A DNA stretch of 64,000 nucleotides. It comes from Porticoccaceae bacterium. GTDB lineage: Bacteria; Pseudomonadota; Gammaproteobacteria; Pseudomonadales; Porticoccaceae. The stretch lies in the NCBI GenBank assembly GCA_023229065.1, contig JALNZZ010000001.1, positions 30,281 through 94,280 of the forward strand, given 5' to 3'. Below, piece by piece: positions 19,517 to 29,121 of the stretch (the stretch's first letter is position 1; every line of letters starts with the position of its first letter). The notes under the pieces were generated by a model, which was given only the letters and a program-made list of their open reading frames with translations, was not told where the DNA came from and searched no databases. The position numbers and the translations under genes are program-made.

Positions 19517-20158
19517 ATGATGAAAACTGCGAGTGGTTTAGCCTTTGTCCTGTCCCTCATGATCGCCCCTTTTGCCATGGCCGCAGGGGATGCCAAAGCT
19601 GGTGAAGGCAAGACCGCTGTCTGTGTCGCCTGTCACTCGAGCGACGGCAACAGCCCCTCCCCGGCTTTCCCCAAACTGGCTGGCCTCGGCGAGAAGTATT
19701 TGCTCAAGCAGTTGAAGGATATCCAGTCGGGCGCCCGTCCAGTACTCGAAATGACAGGTATGCTCAATGGTTTTAACGAGCAGGATCTAGCAGACATCGC
19801 TGCTTACTACAACTCTCAAACCCGCCAGATGGCGGGTGCCAAGGACGTCAAGCTGGATCTTGGCGAGCGTATCTATCGCGGCGGTAACATTGCTACCGGC
19901 GTGGCAGCTTGTATCGGCTGTCATGCTCCCAGCGGTAATGGCAACGCTCCCGCAGGTTATCCGGCTCTCGGCGGCCAATATGCCGACTATATCGCCAAGC
20001 AGTTGCGCGCTTTCCGCACTGCTGCCCATGATGAAGAAGATGCCAGCGGCCGCGACAACGATGGTGAGCCCGCCATGATGCGCGGTGTCGCTGCTCGTAT
20101 GACCGATCAGGAGATCGACGCTGTAGCCAACTACATTGCGGGTCTCAAGGGTAACTAG
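19517..20158 (+). CDS. Dihaem cytochrome c4
   Basis: Periplasmic dihaem cytochrome that passes electrons to terminal oxidases. The 213-residue precursor has a signal peptide (cleaved after AMA, about residue 22) and two similar class I cytochrome c domains, with CVACH near residue 36 and CIGCH near residue 133. Each is followed by a methionine-bearing ligand region (VLEMTGMLNG and EPAMMRGVA). ATG ATG doublet at the start. It may feed the CoxB cytochrome c domain encoded upstream. In Pseudomonas a cytochrome c4 gene sits in the same engB-dsbA interval. Confidence 0.95.
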   Translation: MMKTASGLAFVLSLMIAPFAMAAGDAKAGEGKTAVCVACHSSDGNSPSPAFPKLAGLGEKYLLKQLKDIQSGARPVLEMTGMLNGFNEQDLADIAAYYNSQTRQMAGAKDVKLDLGERIYRGGNIATGVAACIGCHAPSGNGNAPAGYPALGGQYADYIAKQLRAFRTAAHDEEDASGRDNDGEPAMMRGVAARMTDQEIDAVANYIAGLKGN

Positions 20159-20190
20159 GGCAGGCCTGAAGTCCAGCTGATAATGAATCA

Positions 20191-20216
20191 AAAAGGCGGC
20201 CTGGTGCCGCCTTTTT
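20191..20216. terminator. Rho-independent terminator after cytochrome c4
   Basis: A 10 bp stem (20191-20200 with 20206-20215) with a CTGGT loop and six T at the 3' side. The stem starts with AAAA, so it could work in both directions. Confidence 0.9.
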
Positions 20217-20357
20217 TGTGTTTAGCCGGTAAGGAAGCTGGCCCGGCAGGTCAGAAAGCCGCTAAATCGGCTAACAGGCGGCTTACTTTTGTGTAAACTC
20301 TCGGTGCGTACCGCCGACCGGTGGGCACCTGGTCAAGATAGATAACCTGGAGCAGAC

Positions 20358-21083
20358 ATGCAGAATCTCACCAAGTGGATATTCCCTTTTTTGATCGTCT
20401 TTGCCCTTGGCTGCCAGGCCGAGCAGGACAGTGCTCAGGCGACGGCCGCTGCGCCCCCAGCCGAGGCCCCGGTCTCTGCCACCATTGATGCCAAGCCAGC
20501 TTCATCTGCCTCTGCCAACTATGTGGCTGGCACTCACTACGAAGTACTGCCACAACCCGTGCCCACTGCCGACCCCAGCAAGATCGAAGTTGCCGAAGTG
20601 TTTTGGTACGGTTGTGGTCACTGTTATGACTTCGAGCCCCTGTTCGAGTCCTGGGCGGAGAACTTGCCCGCTGATGTAGCGGTGGTGCGCAGCCCTGCCA
20701 TGTGGGATCAGCAGGGTATCATGGAGCGCCATGCCCGGATCTATTACACAGCGAAGGCTCTGGGTGTGTTCGACGAAGTGCATATGGCGACCTTCGAGGC
20801 AATGAACCTGCACCGCAACCAGCTGCAAACGGAGGAGGCCATTGCCAAGCTGTTTGAAGAGAAAGGGGTGAGCCGGGAGGACTTCGACAAAACTTTCAAC
20901 TCTTTCGGAGTCACCAGCGCCGTCAAGCAGGCCGAGTCGCGGTTGCGAGGCTACCGCACCCAGGGCACACCGGAAGTGGTGATCAATGGTACCTACCGGG
21001 TAAGTAGCCGCCTGGCGGGGGGGCACCAGGACATGCTCAATGTCTCCAGCTTCCTGATCGAGAAGATCCGCAGCGAGCAATAA
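20358..21083 (+). CDS. dsbA: Thiol:disulfide interchange protein DsbA, possibly lipid-anchored
   Basis: DsbA introduces disulfide bonds into secreted proteins. The 241-residue product has the thioredoxin-fold active site FWYGCGHCYDFEP (CGHC, near residue 90) and the cis-proline loop QGTPEVVING. Unlike classical DsbA, the signal sequence ends FALGCQ with Cys19, a near-lipobox, followed by an Ala/Pro-rich linker of about 30 residues. This suggests a membrane-anchored lipoprotein, though the -3 position (Ala) is not ideal. GGAG precedes ATG 20358. It follows cytochrome c4, as in Pseudomonas; disulfide formation also aids cytochrome c maturation. Confidence 0.93.
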   Translation: MQNLTKWIFPFLIVFALGCQAEQDSAQATAAAPPAEAPVSATIDAKPASSASANYVAGTHYEVLPQPVPTADPSKIEVAEVFWYGCGHCYDFEPLFESWAENLPADVAVVRSPAMWDQQGIMERHARIYYTAKALGVFDEVHMATFEAMNLHRNQLQTEEAIAKLFEEKGVSREDFDKTFNSFGVTSAVKQAESRLRGYRTQGTPEVVINGTYRVSSRLAGGHQDMLNVSSFLIEKIRSEQ

Positions 21084-21094
21084 TGCTTTAGAAA

Positions 21095-21119
21095 GAAGGC
21101 CACCTGATCGGTGGCCTTC
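21095..21119. terminator. Terminator-like hairpin after dsbA
   Basis: A 10 bp GC-rich stem (21095-21104 with 21110-21119) closes a 5-base loop 12 bp after the dsbA stop. There is no T-run, so it may only stabilise the mRNA 3' end. Confidence 0.55.
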
Positions 21120-21158
21120 GCCGTTATTGGTCCCTTCTGTCCGTCATCTTTAAAGCGA

Positions 21159-23165
21159 TCAGTGGGATTCGTCTTTCTCTTCTTCGTCATCTTCTTCCTG
21201 GCTGCGTGGTGGCAGCAGCAGAGACAAGGGCGCGCTGCGCACTTGACGCCACACCGCTGTGGCCAGTTTGGGCAAGCTGCTGATGCGTGCTCCCCGGGAG
21301 CGCAGGGCAGTCCACAGGGCAAGTGAAAAACTGACCCAGAGGTTGATGGCCGCAATAAGTAGAACGCAGGCTCCGTAGTAGAGCCACTGTCTGCTATCCA
21401 GAGCCAGCACCCCTGAGGCATAGCCCAGATCGGCGGAGGAGAATGCTACGTGGCGGATATCCAGGGGTAGCCCCACTAGATAGCCGACGTAACCTGTCAT
21501 GCCAAGCATGCAGCCAAAGGTAAAGTTGCCGATCAGGGCGCCATAATTGTCGCTTATGTAGACCGCTAGACGCTGCCGCCAGGCAGCTGGCAGGAAGGGT
21601 CGCAGCCAGGGGTGATGGCCCAGGCGGGCGGCGAGTTCGATGCGGGCGGCGCGGTTGTCGAAATAACCGGACACCAATCCCGACACAAACAGCCAGATGC
21701 CAGCGATGCCAGCGTGGAACAGCGCTGGGCTGGCGGTTATGTCGAGCTTGTAAAGCAGGTAATCGGCGCTGTCGCTATCCAGCGGCGCCTGCCCCAGCCA
21801 GTGGTTATAGCCGAGTACCACCAAGTAGGCTACCGACATTGCCAGCGCTACATTGCCGGCAATGGCAATAAATTGTGAGCGGCTCACGCGCACCAGCAGT
21901 TCTGCCAGCTTGGTGGGGTTGGCTCGCCCTCGTTCCTCTTCGACAGCATTGGCAAAGTGAGCGGCGGTCATCGCCGGTTGCTTGGTAGCTACTGTGCATC
22001 CCACTATATGAATGAGTACAAAGCCCAGGGCGTAGTTGAGACTGCTCAGCAGCGACTCGGTAAATGGCCCGTGGTTTTGGCCGATGATGTGGATTTTTAC
22101 CAGCGCCATAAAGGCAATGATAAAGCCGCCTCCCGCTGCCGAGGCAAGCATGGCGAGATAGTCGCGGCGATCGCTGGTGACGTAGTGCTCGCCGTGATGG
22201 CTGGCATTTTCTGTCACGCTGCGCGCCAGCAGCTTGCTGTTCTGGCGCCAGAGCCCGGCGAGGCTGTGACGCTGTGTGCTGGCAACGACGAGCTGCTTGA
22301 ATAGCACGATGGCTTTTTCGTTAAAGGCTTCGCGCTGTCTGACGGTGAGGGTGTCGAGCAACAGCTCAATGCGCTGGAGAGTCTGGTTGAGGCGTTCCAG
22401 CAGGAGGGTCAGGTCGAGGCTTGAGCCGCGGGATACCATACGCTTGCGCAGCTTCTGCAGGCCTTCCTCACATTGGCTGAGCAGTACTCTGGCGTGATCG
22501 TCCTCGTAGAACTCGATTTCATCATCGAGCCACTGTGCATAGAGACGGACAAACGCCGACAGCTCGCGCTGCTGGGCAACAAAGGCGGAGTCGCGCTTCG
22601 CGACATGGGGGTCGAGGCGCTGGATCTCCACGTTCAACTCTTCCGCTGCCACCCAGATGGAAAGCATCTCGATAGCGTACAGTACTTCGTGGCACACCTT
22701 GCGGCGTACTTTCTTGAGTTGCTCGCGGTCGTGATTCCACAGAATGGAAAGCAGGTCAATCCAGCTTTCGGTGGGAATGGCTACCACCCAGTCTGCATCG
22801 CTGGGGTCGTGAAAAATGGACCCGAGAGCATCGCGGATATTATTGTCATCCGCTGGCAGTGGGTTGAGCCTTTCATAGAGACGGGTGAAAAATTCCCGGC
22901 TGAATCCGCGCCGCGCAAGGACGCCGAGTGACGTAAAGACTTCAAAGTAACCAGCCCCCATCAGCCAGTCTTGCAAGCAGCTGGAGAGTTTGGCGTGATG
23001 ATCGGGGTGCTCCCTCAGCCATTGCTGCAAGGCATCCATGCGAGCGATCACCGCATCGCTTGTCTCTTTGCGGCGCGGGCGAAGCCAGTCGACAATGCGC
23101 TTCATGGCCTCCACTGCGGTGAGCGTTTCAGTGGTTTCCAGATAATTGAACAGTTTGTTTCTCAA
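21159..23165 (-). CDS. Gcr/'site-specific recombinase' family integral membrane protein
   Basis: The 668-residue product matches the family known in databases as site-specific recombinase Gcr. The N-terminal 320 residues are soluble and helical; the C-terminal half has about six hydrophobic segments (for example AAGGGFIIAFMALVKIH, NVALAMSVAYLVVLGYN, FTFGCMLGMTGYVGYLVG) and the protein ends in an acidic tail (EEDDEEEKDE). No recombinase catalytic motif of the tyrosine or serine types is visible, and membrane insertion is hard to reconcile with DNA recombination, so the family name is likely misleading. It is convergent with dsbA. Confidence 0.75.
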   Translation of the reverse strand: MRNKLFNYLETTETLTAVEAMKRIVDWLRPRRKETSDAVIARMDALQQWLREHPDHHAKLSSCLQDWLMGAGYFEVFTSLGVLARRGFSREFFTRLYERLNPLPADDNNIRDALGSIFHDPSDADWVVAIPTESWIDLLSILWNHDREQLKKVRRKVCHEVLYAIEMLSIWVAAEELNVEIQRLDPHVAKRDSAFVAQQRELSAFVRLYAQWLDDEIEFYEDDHARVLLSQCEEGLQKLRKRMVSRGSSLDLTLLLERLNQTLQRIELLLDTLTVRQREAFNEKAIVLFKQLVVASTQRHSLAGLWRQNSKLLARSVTENASHHGEHYVTSDRRDYLAMLASAAGGGFIIAFMALVKIHIIGQNHGPFTESLLSSLNYALGFVLIHIVGCTVATKQPAMTAAHFANAVEEERGRANPTKLAELLVRVSRSQFIAIAGNVALAMSVAYLVVLGYNHWLGQAPLDSDSADYLLYKLDITASPALFHAGIAGIWLFVSGLVSGYFDNRAARIELAARLGHHPWLRPFLPAAWRQRLAVYISDNYGALIGNFTFGCMLGMTGYVGYLVGLPLDIRHVAFSSADLGYASGVLALDSRQWLYYGACVLLIAAINLWVSFSLALWTALRSRGARISSLPKLATAVWRQVRSAPLSLLLPPRSQEEDDEEEKDESH

Positions 23166-23239
23166 AAGTGCTCCCCGTGGTGGGTCTGGTCAGGTGGATA
23201 GGGCGCCGTAGTGGGTCGCAGGCGCCCCTTGTCGAGTGC

Positions 23240-25627
23240 TCAGCCTAAAGGCCAGCTCCAGCCGGTGATCTCCTCGCTGTCCACCCCATGCTCATGGGCA
23301 TGGTGGCGGGCGGCAATCTGCAGGTCTCGCAACTTTTCCTTCACATGGGCGCCTCGGGTGCGCAGCTTCGCTACCCGGTCGATGGCGTTGATAGCCAGGC
23401 TGTAGCGATCGACATTGTTGGCGATAGCCAGTTCGAGAGGGGTATTGATGCTGCCTTTCTCGATATAACCGCGCACGTGCAAGTTGGCGTGGTTGGTGCG
23501 CCGGTAGGCGAGGCGATGAATCAGCCAGGGGTAGCCGTGGAAGTTGAAGATGATGGGCTTATCGACGGTAAACAGACTGTCGAAGTCGCGATCGCTGAGG
23601 CCGTGGGGGTGAGCAGTATCGGGCGTCATGCGGAACAGATCGACTACGTTGATAAAGCGAATCTTGAGATCCGGGAAGTGCTCTCGCAGCAGTGCTGTGG
23701 CAGCCAGAGCCTCCTGGGTAGCGAGATCGCCACAGCCGGCCATCACCAGATCCGGCTCACTGCCCTGATCGTTGCTGGCCCAGTCCCAGATACCGATGCC
23801 CTTGGTGCAGTGGATAATAGCGGCCTCCATGTCGAGGTACTGCAGGTGGTTCTGCTTGTCGCAGACGATGACATTGATGTCGTTGTGGCTGCGTAGACAG
23901 TGGTCTGCGGTGGACAGCAGACAGTTGGCATCCGGGGGCAAGTAGATACGTGTTACCGCTGGGTTCTTGTTGACAACCAGATCGAGAAAACCGGGGTCCT
24001 GGTGAGTAAAGCCATTGTGGTCCTGGCGCCACACGGTGGAGGTGATCAGCAGATTGATAGAGGCGATGGGGGCTCGCCAGGAAAGGTCTTCGCAAATGGC
24101 CAGCCATTTGGCGTGCTGGTTGAACATGGAGTCGATGATATGAACGAAGGATTCGTAAGTGGCAAAGAAGCCGTGGCGTCCTGTGAGTACATAGCCCTCA
24201 AACCAGCCCTGCAAAGTGTGCTCGGAGAGTATCTCCAGTACACGGCCGTCCGCTGCCAGTTCACCGCCGTCATCATCTGCCGGCAGACGGTCTGCCAGCC
24301 ACAGCTTTTTGCTCACCTCGTAAATGGCGTCGAGCTTGTTGGAGGTGTTCTCGTCGGGACCGAAGACCCGGAAGTTGTTCATGTTGCGGGCCATGGTGTC
24401 GCGCAACAGTGCGCCAAGAGGCTTGGTATTCATGGCGCGGTACTTGCCGGGGCGGGAATGCTCGCCGGGCTGCGAGAGGGCCACCGCGTAATCGCGAAAA
24501 TCCGGCAGCCTCAGGTCGCGGCGCAGCAAGCCCCCGTTGGCGTGGGGATTCGCGCCCATGCGTCGACGGCCCTCGGGTGCCAGCTTGCGCAGATGCTCGA
24601 CAAGGCGCCCTTCGGCATTGAACAGTTCTTCGGGGCCATAGCTGCGCAGCCACTGCTCCAGCCGGCGCAGATTGCTGGGGTTGCTATGCACGTCGGCGAG
24701 GGGCACCTGGTGAGAGCGCCAGCTCCCCTCCACCTGGTGGCCGTTGGCAGTTTTGGGGCCGGTCCAGCCTTTGGGGGAGCGCAGCACAATCATCGGCCAG
24801 CGCGGTCGCTCCAGCGAGTCGCCGCTGCGGGCTCGGTGCTGGATTGCCTTGATGGCATCAACACACTGATCAAGGGCCGCAGCCATCTGTTGGTGCATCA
24901 CTGCGGGGTCGTCCCCTTCGACGAAAAAAGGCGTCCAGCCGTAGCCGCGAAACAGACTGTCCAGTTCGTCGTGGCTGATGCGGGCGAGGATGGTAGGGTT
25001 GTTGATCTTATAGCCATTGAGGTGGAGGATGGGCAGTACAGCACCGTCGCGTGCGGGGTTGAGAAACTTGTTGGAGTGCCAGGCGGTGGCCAGCGGCCCA
25101 GTTTCAGCCTCGCCATCGCCGACGGCGGTAAAGACGATCAGGTCGGGGTTGTCAAAAGCGGCCCCAAAGGCGTGCGACAAGCTGTAGCCCAGCTCGCCGC
25201 CCTCGTGGATGGAGCCGGGCAGCTCGGGAGTGCAATGGCTGCCGAAGCCGCCGGGGAAAGAAAAGTGGCGGAACAGGGCGGCGATGCCCTCCTCGTCCTC
25301 GCCAAACTCGGGGTAGATCTCGGAGAAGCTGCCTTCCAGGTAGACAGGAGCGAGCACGCCGGGCGCACCGTGGCCAGGACCAGTGATAAAAATGGCATTG
25401 AGGTCACTGGCGCGGATTACCCTGTTGGCATGAACGTACATGAACGACAGCCCGGGGCTTGCGCCCCAGTGGCCGAGCAGGCGTTTTTTGATATGTTCCG
25501 GTTTGAGCGGTTCCTTCAACAGGGGGTTGTCGCGCAAGTAGATCATGCCGGCGGCCAGATAGTTGCAGGCGCGCCAGTAGGCGTGGATTGCGTCGAGCTG
25601 GTCGGGAGAGAGGGGATTCGTGCTCAT
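23240..25627 (-). CDS. xfp: Xylulose-5-phosphate/fructose-6-phosphate phosphoketolase
   Basis: This thiamine diphosphate enzyme cleaves xylulose 5-phosphate or fructose 6-phosphate with phosphate to give acetyl phosphate plus glyceraldehyde 3-phosphate or erythrose 4-phosphate. The 795-residue product has the family length. Seen motifs are [11 protein letters not shown], the ThDP-binding [19 protein letters not shown], and the C-terminal [13 protein letters not shown] block. ATG 25627 begins [14 protein letters not shown] as in the family. It lies 13 bp downstream of ackA, so acetyl phosphate can be converted directly to acetate and ATP. The pair is slightly more GC-rich than its neighbours, hinting at transfer. 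Confidence 0.96.
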   Translation of the reverse strand: MSTNPLSPDQLDAIHAYWRACNYLAAGMIYLRDNPLLKEPLKPEHIKKRLLGHWGASPGLSFMYVHANRVIRASDLNAIFITGPGHGAPGVLAPVYLEGSFSEIYPEFGEDEEGIAALFRHFSFPGGFGSHCTPELPGSIHEGGELGYSLSHAFGAAFDNPDLIVFTAVGDGEAETGPLATAWHSNKFLNPARDGAVLPILHLNGYKINNPTILARISHDELDSLFRGYGWTPFFVEGDDPAVMHQQMAAALDQCVDAIKAIQHRARSGDSLERPRWPMIVLRSPKGWTGPKTANGHQVEGSWRSHQVPLADVHSNPSNLRRLEQWLRSYGPEELFNAEGRLVEHLRKLAPEGRRRMGANPHANGGLLRRDLRLPDFRDYAVALSQPGEHSRPGKYRAMNTKPLGALLRDTMARNMNNFRVFGPDENTSNKLDAIYEVSKKLWLADRLPADDDGGELAADGRVLEILSEHTLQGWFEGYVLTGRHGFFATYESFVHIIDSMFNQHAKWLAICEDLSWRAPIASINLLITSTVWRQDHNGFTHQDPGFLDLVVNKNPAVTRIYLPPDANCLLSTADHCLRSHNDINVIVCDKQNHLQYLDMEAAIIHCTKGIGIWDWASNDQGSEPDLVMAGCGDLATQEALAATALLREHFPDLKIRFINVVDLFRMTPDTAHPHGLSDRDFDSLFTVDKPIIFNFHGYPWLIHRLAYRRTNHANLHVRGYIEKGSINTPLELAIANNVDRYSLAINAIDRVAKLRTRGAHVKEKLRDLQIAARHHAHEHGVDSEEITGWSWPLG

Positions 25628-25640
25628 ATTCTGGCTCCGG

Positions 25641-26786
25641 TCAGTGGTTCGTGGGGTGCGTTGGCGAAGGTGACGCACCCAGAAGTTCCAAAGTTTGGCG
25701 GGCGATTTCTAGCTCCTCGTTGGTGGGAATGACTAGCACGGCGACGTTGGAGCTCTCGCGGTGGATGGGACTGATGATACCCATTGCTGCCTCGTTGCGC
25801 TCGGGGTCGATGGCGATGCCGAGAAGGTCCAGGCCGGCGCAGGCCTGGGCGCGCACCCAGGGGTGATTCTCGCCAACGCCGGCGGTGAACACCAGAGCGT
25901 CCAGCCCTCCCAGGGCGGCGGCATAGGCGCCGATGTATTTGCGGATGCGGTAGGTATAGATGTCCAGAGCCAGGCGTGCGTACGCGTCGTTGCCGTCGGC
26001 GCGCGCCCGCACCTCGCGCATGTCGGCGCTGCCGCACAGACCCAGCAGGCCGCTCTCTCGCGTCAGCACGGTTTCCAGTTCAGCGAGGGACAGTCCGTTA
26101 GTGCGCGCAAGGTGAAAGAGAATGCCCGGATCCAGATCGCCAGCGCGGGTGCCCATCATCAGTCCTTCCAGCGGTGTCAGCCCCATGGAGGTGTCGATGC
26201 ATTGGCCGCTGTCGATGGCGGCGGCGCTGGCGCCGTTGCCGAGGTGCAGGCTGATCATTTTCAGGTCGCCGCGCTCCAGGTACTCCGCTGCTCGCTTGGA
26301 CACATAGCCGTGGGAAATGCCGTGAAAGCCGAAGCGCCGTACACCGTACTGTTCCGGCAGTGGGTAGCGCCGCGCCCGTTCCGGCAGGGCGTGGTGGAAG
26401 GCGGTATCGAACGCCGCTACCTGGGGCAGGTCGGGGAAGTGACGCCGGCAGCCGCGCATGATAGCCAGGGCGGGCGGGTTGTGGAGCGGCGCCAGATCGG
26501 CGAGGCGATCGAGGGCGGACAGCGCCTCTTCGTCGATGAGCGCGGCGCGCCCGAAGGCATCGCCACCGTGCACCACCCGGTGGCCGATGGCCGTCAGCGT
26601 CTCGCCGACCGGCAGAGCGCTGTGCACCTCCGCCACGACCTGTTCGAGCGCCTGACCGTGATCGCTGTCGCCGGCGGCGGAGCTCAGGCCGTCGAGGGTG
26701 CCGGCGGCGAGCTGATGGAGGTCGCCGCGCCGGTACAGGCGGTACTTCAGGGACGAGCTGCCGGCGTTGAGGATCAGCAGGGCCAT
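25641..26786 (-). CDS. ackA: Acetate kinase
   Basis: AckA interconverts acetyl phosphate + ADP and acetate + ATP. The 381-residue product (a little shorter than the roughly 400 usual) has the ASKHA phosphate-1 motif [12 protein letters not shown], the substrate region [31 protein letters not shown] and [10 protein letters not shown]. It is the first gene of an ackA-xfp operon on the minus strand; no phosphotransacetylase gene is nearby. This ackA-xfp pairing occurs in many proteobacteria as a mobile metabolic cassette. Confidence 0.96.
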   Translation of the reverse strand: MALLILNAGSSSLKYRLYRRGDLHQLAAGTLDGLSSAAGDSDHGQALEQVVAEVHSALPVGETLTAIGHRVVHGGDAFGRAALIDEEALSALDRLADLAPLHNPPALAIMRGCRRHFPDLPQVAAFDTAFHHALPERARRYPLPEQYGVRRFGFHGISHGYVSKRAAEYLERGDLKMISLHLGNGASAAAIDSGQCIDTSMGLTPLEGLMMGTRAGDLDPGILFHLARTNGLSLAELETVLTRESGLLGLCGSADMREVRARADGNDAYARLALDIYTYRIRKYIGAYAAALGGLDALVFTAGVGENHPWVRAQACAGLDLLGIAIDPERNEAAMGIISPIHRESSNVAVLVIPTNEELEIARQTLELLGASPSPTHPTNH

Positions 26787-27145
26787 GTGAGTTCTCCCGG
26801 TGGAGGGTGCAGGACATGCTCAGGCAGCGCTCATTGCTTGGGAGCATGGAGTTCCAAAGATACGCCGACAGACAGGCTGCGGCCTAATCTCCTATGCCAC
26901 TACAATATCCCTGTAATCCGATGACATGACAAGGCTTATAATGGTAGCCTTCGCGCGCTGTACCACTGCTATAGCGTTGTTAAAACAGCATTTTGTTGCC
27001 CACGGTTTTCAGTGAGCGTCACTAGGGGACACTCGATGCTGCTCTGACCGGGTAGCTTTCTACGCAGGGTATTTTTCATCGTACGGATGTTCATCGTACG
27101 GGTGGTCTGGCAAGGATCCTCAATAATAGACTACAGGGCTGTCTC
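26787..27145. other. Divergent intergenic region between ackA and the glycosyltransferase
   Basis: No gene seen in 359 bases. TATAAT at 26937-26942 could be a -10 element for the plus strand, without a good -35. The region is AT-richer than ackA and contains the direct repeat at 27075-27101. Confidence 0.6.
27075..27101. repeat. 12 bp direct repeat upstream of the glycosyltransferase
   Basis: TTCATCGTACGG occurs at 27075-27086 and again at 27090-27101, a 15 bp period, 44 bp before the start codon. Each copy contains the CGTACG palindrome. Could be a regulator site or a small tandem duplication. Confidence 0.6.
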
Positions 27146-28909
27146 ATGAAATTGGTGGCTATTCCCGCAACAGGTGAAGGATTCCCTGTGCTGAGTATTA
27201 TCCTTCCCTACTATCGCAAGCTGGAGGATTTCCGCCGGGTACTGCCGATAAACGCGCCGTTTTTCGCTCGTCCTGGTATAGAAGTGCTGTTGGTGCTGGA
27301 TGAACCATCGGAAGAAGACGCACTTCTCGAATTGCTCAAAGCCTACCGGGACATTCGCTGGCGGGTGTTCGTCAATGATTTACCACACCTTTGGCGTCCA
27401 CCCTGTCGGGCGATTAATGTGGGTATCAGGCAGGCATTGGGGGAGTTCATACTGGTGTGCTCCCCCGAATCTGCTTTTGTTACTGACGTGGCTGCTATCG
27501 CGCTGCGTGCATTGCAGGATCAGCCCCGTTCAGCAGTGCTGGGTCAGGTGGGTTTTGGGGTTTTTTCGGCTATACGGCAACGGGCGGATCTACAGCGGGC
27601 ATTTGTGGCGGCAGTGCCGGAACCGAAGCGTCTGAATACCTTCTATGGCTCAATCTGTGCGCCGAAAGCGGCCTTTGAAGAAGTTCGTGGTTATGACGAG
27701 TCGTTTGATTCCTGGGGTGGGGATGATGATAACTTGCGGGTGCGCATGGAAATGGCGGGTTATGGAAATCTGTTGTGCCCCCATATGCGCTTGTTGCATC
27801 TTTCCGATGCGCCAAGGGTGGCGGAAGGCCGGAAGTTTAATCCTCAAGAGGCTTTTCACCGCCGCTCCCCATCCAGTGCTTTGGCCAATCCCTTAGAGTG
27901 GGGGCGTGATTTTAAGCGCTTAACCTACCAATGGTCGCCACCGTCAGAAACGACAGCTCTTGCGCAGGGCCATTGGTCAGCCGCTTTGATGGCGGCAATT
28001 CCTGCTCTTGCCACTCAGGCAGTGGGGTCGAAGAGACAGTGCCCCGCCTGTGCCCGGTCGGTACACTACACAAAGTCTTTGTTCTCTTGCCTCACCTGTG
28101 ATGTCAAACTGGAGTCCATTGCGCGCCGCGCCAGAACGCGGCCAAAAGTCGCGTGTGTGATGCAGTTGCACAACGAGGAGCGAAACCTGCCCGGTTGTTT
28201 GGACCATATCCGGGATTATGTCGATGGCATTATTGCCCTCGATGACGGCTCCACGGATTCGACTGCTGAGATACTGGCTCGGGAGGACAGGGTAGTGGAC
28301 TGTTTGAGAAATCCTGCCAATCCAGACCATCAATGGGCAGAGTTGGAAAACAAGGCCCGCCTGCTTGAGCGTGCTCGCCAGCTGGGATTTGACTGGGTTG
28401 TTGTTTGTGATGCGGACGAACGCTTCGAAACCCTTTTTCTGCAGCAGCTGGGTGACATTGCCGCGTCATTTCCCGATAGCGATTTACCTGTTTTTTCTCT
28501 GGCGTTTCGTGAACTGTGGAACGACCCATTGCACTTTCGAACTGATGGCCTGTGGGGTCGAAAAAGGCAGGCGCGCTTTTTCCGGGTGCCAGAAGTCATT
28601 GCCTTTAAGCAAAACCAGGCATTTCACGGCGAGTGGTATCCGGATATGGTAAGAGAGAAAGGCAGGCTCTATTCCACGGGTTATCAACTGTATCACCTGA
28701 AGATGATTTTCCGGGAAGACAGGATAAAGCGCCGGGATTTTTACAAAGCGATTGACCCTGAAAACCGTTTCCAGGCTCATGGCTATGATTATCTTGCCGA
28801 AGAAGGCGACGGAGTCAGGCTTGAACGGGTCGCTCCCGGACGTGAATATGCCTTCGATACAATCCCGGAAGCTCTCAGAGCTGTTTATGATCGAATGGCA
28901 CTTGGTTAA
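27146..28909 (+). CDS. Two-domain GT2 glycosyltransferase with central zinc ribbon
   Basis: The 587-residue cytoplasmic protein joins two GT-A type domains. Domain 1 (about 14-235) starts VLSIILPYYRKLEDF and has GGDDDN at 191-196, like galactosyltransferase family C-terminal motifs. A four-cysteine ribbon (Cys299, Cys302, Cys315, Cys318) follows. Domain 2 (about 334-560) has HNEERNLPGCL, DDGSTDST (366-373) and the nucleotide-sugar DxD in CDADERFE (422-424). Substrate is unknown; no other polysaccharide or lipopolysaccharide genes flank it. It is visibly less GC-rich than ackA-xfp, consistent with transfer. Its last codons and TAA stop lie within the outer arm of the downstream inverted repeat. 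Confidence 0.85.
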   Translation: MKLVAIPATGEGFPVLSIILPYYRKLEDFRRVLPINAPFFARPGIEVLLVLDEPSEEDALLELLKAYRDIRWRVFVNDLPHLWRPPCRAINVGIRQALGEFILVCSPESAFVTDVAAIALRALQDQPRSAVLGQVGFGVFSAIRQRADLQRAFVAAVPEPKRLNTFYGSICAPKAAFEEVRGYDESFDSWGGDDDNLRVRMEMAGYGNLLCPHMRLLHLSDAPRVAEGRKFNPQEAFHRRSPSSALANPLEWGRDFKRLTYQWSPPSETTALAQGHWSAALMAAIPALATQAVGSKRQCPACARSVHYTKSLFSCLTCDVKLESIARRARTRPKVACVMQLHNEERNLPGCLDHIRDYVDGIIALDDGSTDSTAEILAREDRVVDCLRNPANPDHQWAELENKARLLERARQLGFDWVVVCDADERFETLFLQQLGDIAASFPDSDLPVFSLAFRELWNDPLHFRTDGLWGRKRQARFFRVPEVIAFKQNQAFHGEWYPDMVREKGRLYSTGYQLYHLKMIFREDRIKRRDFYKAIDPENRFQAHGYDYLAEEGDGVRLERVAPGREYAFDTIPEALRAVYDRMALG

Positions 28910-29121
28910 ACACCTTGTAACCCGGTCACTGCCTGGGGAGGCTGCTTTCGAGACACGCCGTGAACCCATCCCTGGGGGCTCGTCATCGGCATCTGACCGC
29001 CAGGGATGGCGGAAATGCGGATTTTGCAGGAGCAAAAATCTGCCCTGCCGATGACGGTCTCGAAAGCAGCCTCCCCAGACAGCGACCTCACACGGTGCGA
29101 GAGCTTAGCCAAGCACCATTC
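28893..29121. repeat. Roughly 230 bp nested inverted-repeat element
   Basis: Perfect 22 bp inverted arms (28933-28954 and 29057-29078) are extended outward by imperfect homology to 28893 and 29121 (the outermost 17 bp match at 14 positions). Inside are further inverted pairs: CATCCCTGG/CCAGGGATG (28967-28975, 29000-29008), CGTCATCGGCA/TGCCGATGACG (28981-28991, 29046-29056), and GATTTTGC/GCAAAAATC (29020-29027, 29032-29040). No protein is encoded. This looks like a REP/MITE-type intergenic repeat able to form alternative stem-loops or cruciforms. The left arm covers the end of the glycosyltransferase gene. Confidence 0.8.

Noticed and set aside
23900..25732. 610-codon open frame antisense to the phosphoketolase gene
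   Set aside because: Produced by the high GC third-position bias of xfp; low-complexity Ala/Gly/Val composition and no ribosome site.
25761..26924. Long plus-strand frame opposite ackA
   Set aside because: Same bias effect; ackA motifs are intact on the minus strand.
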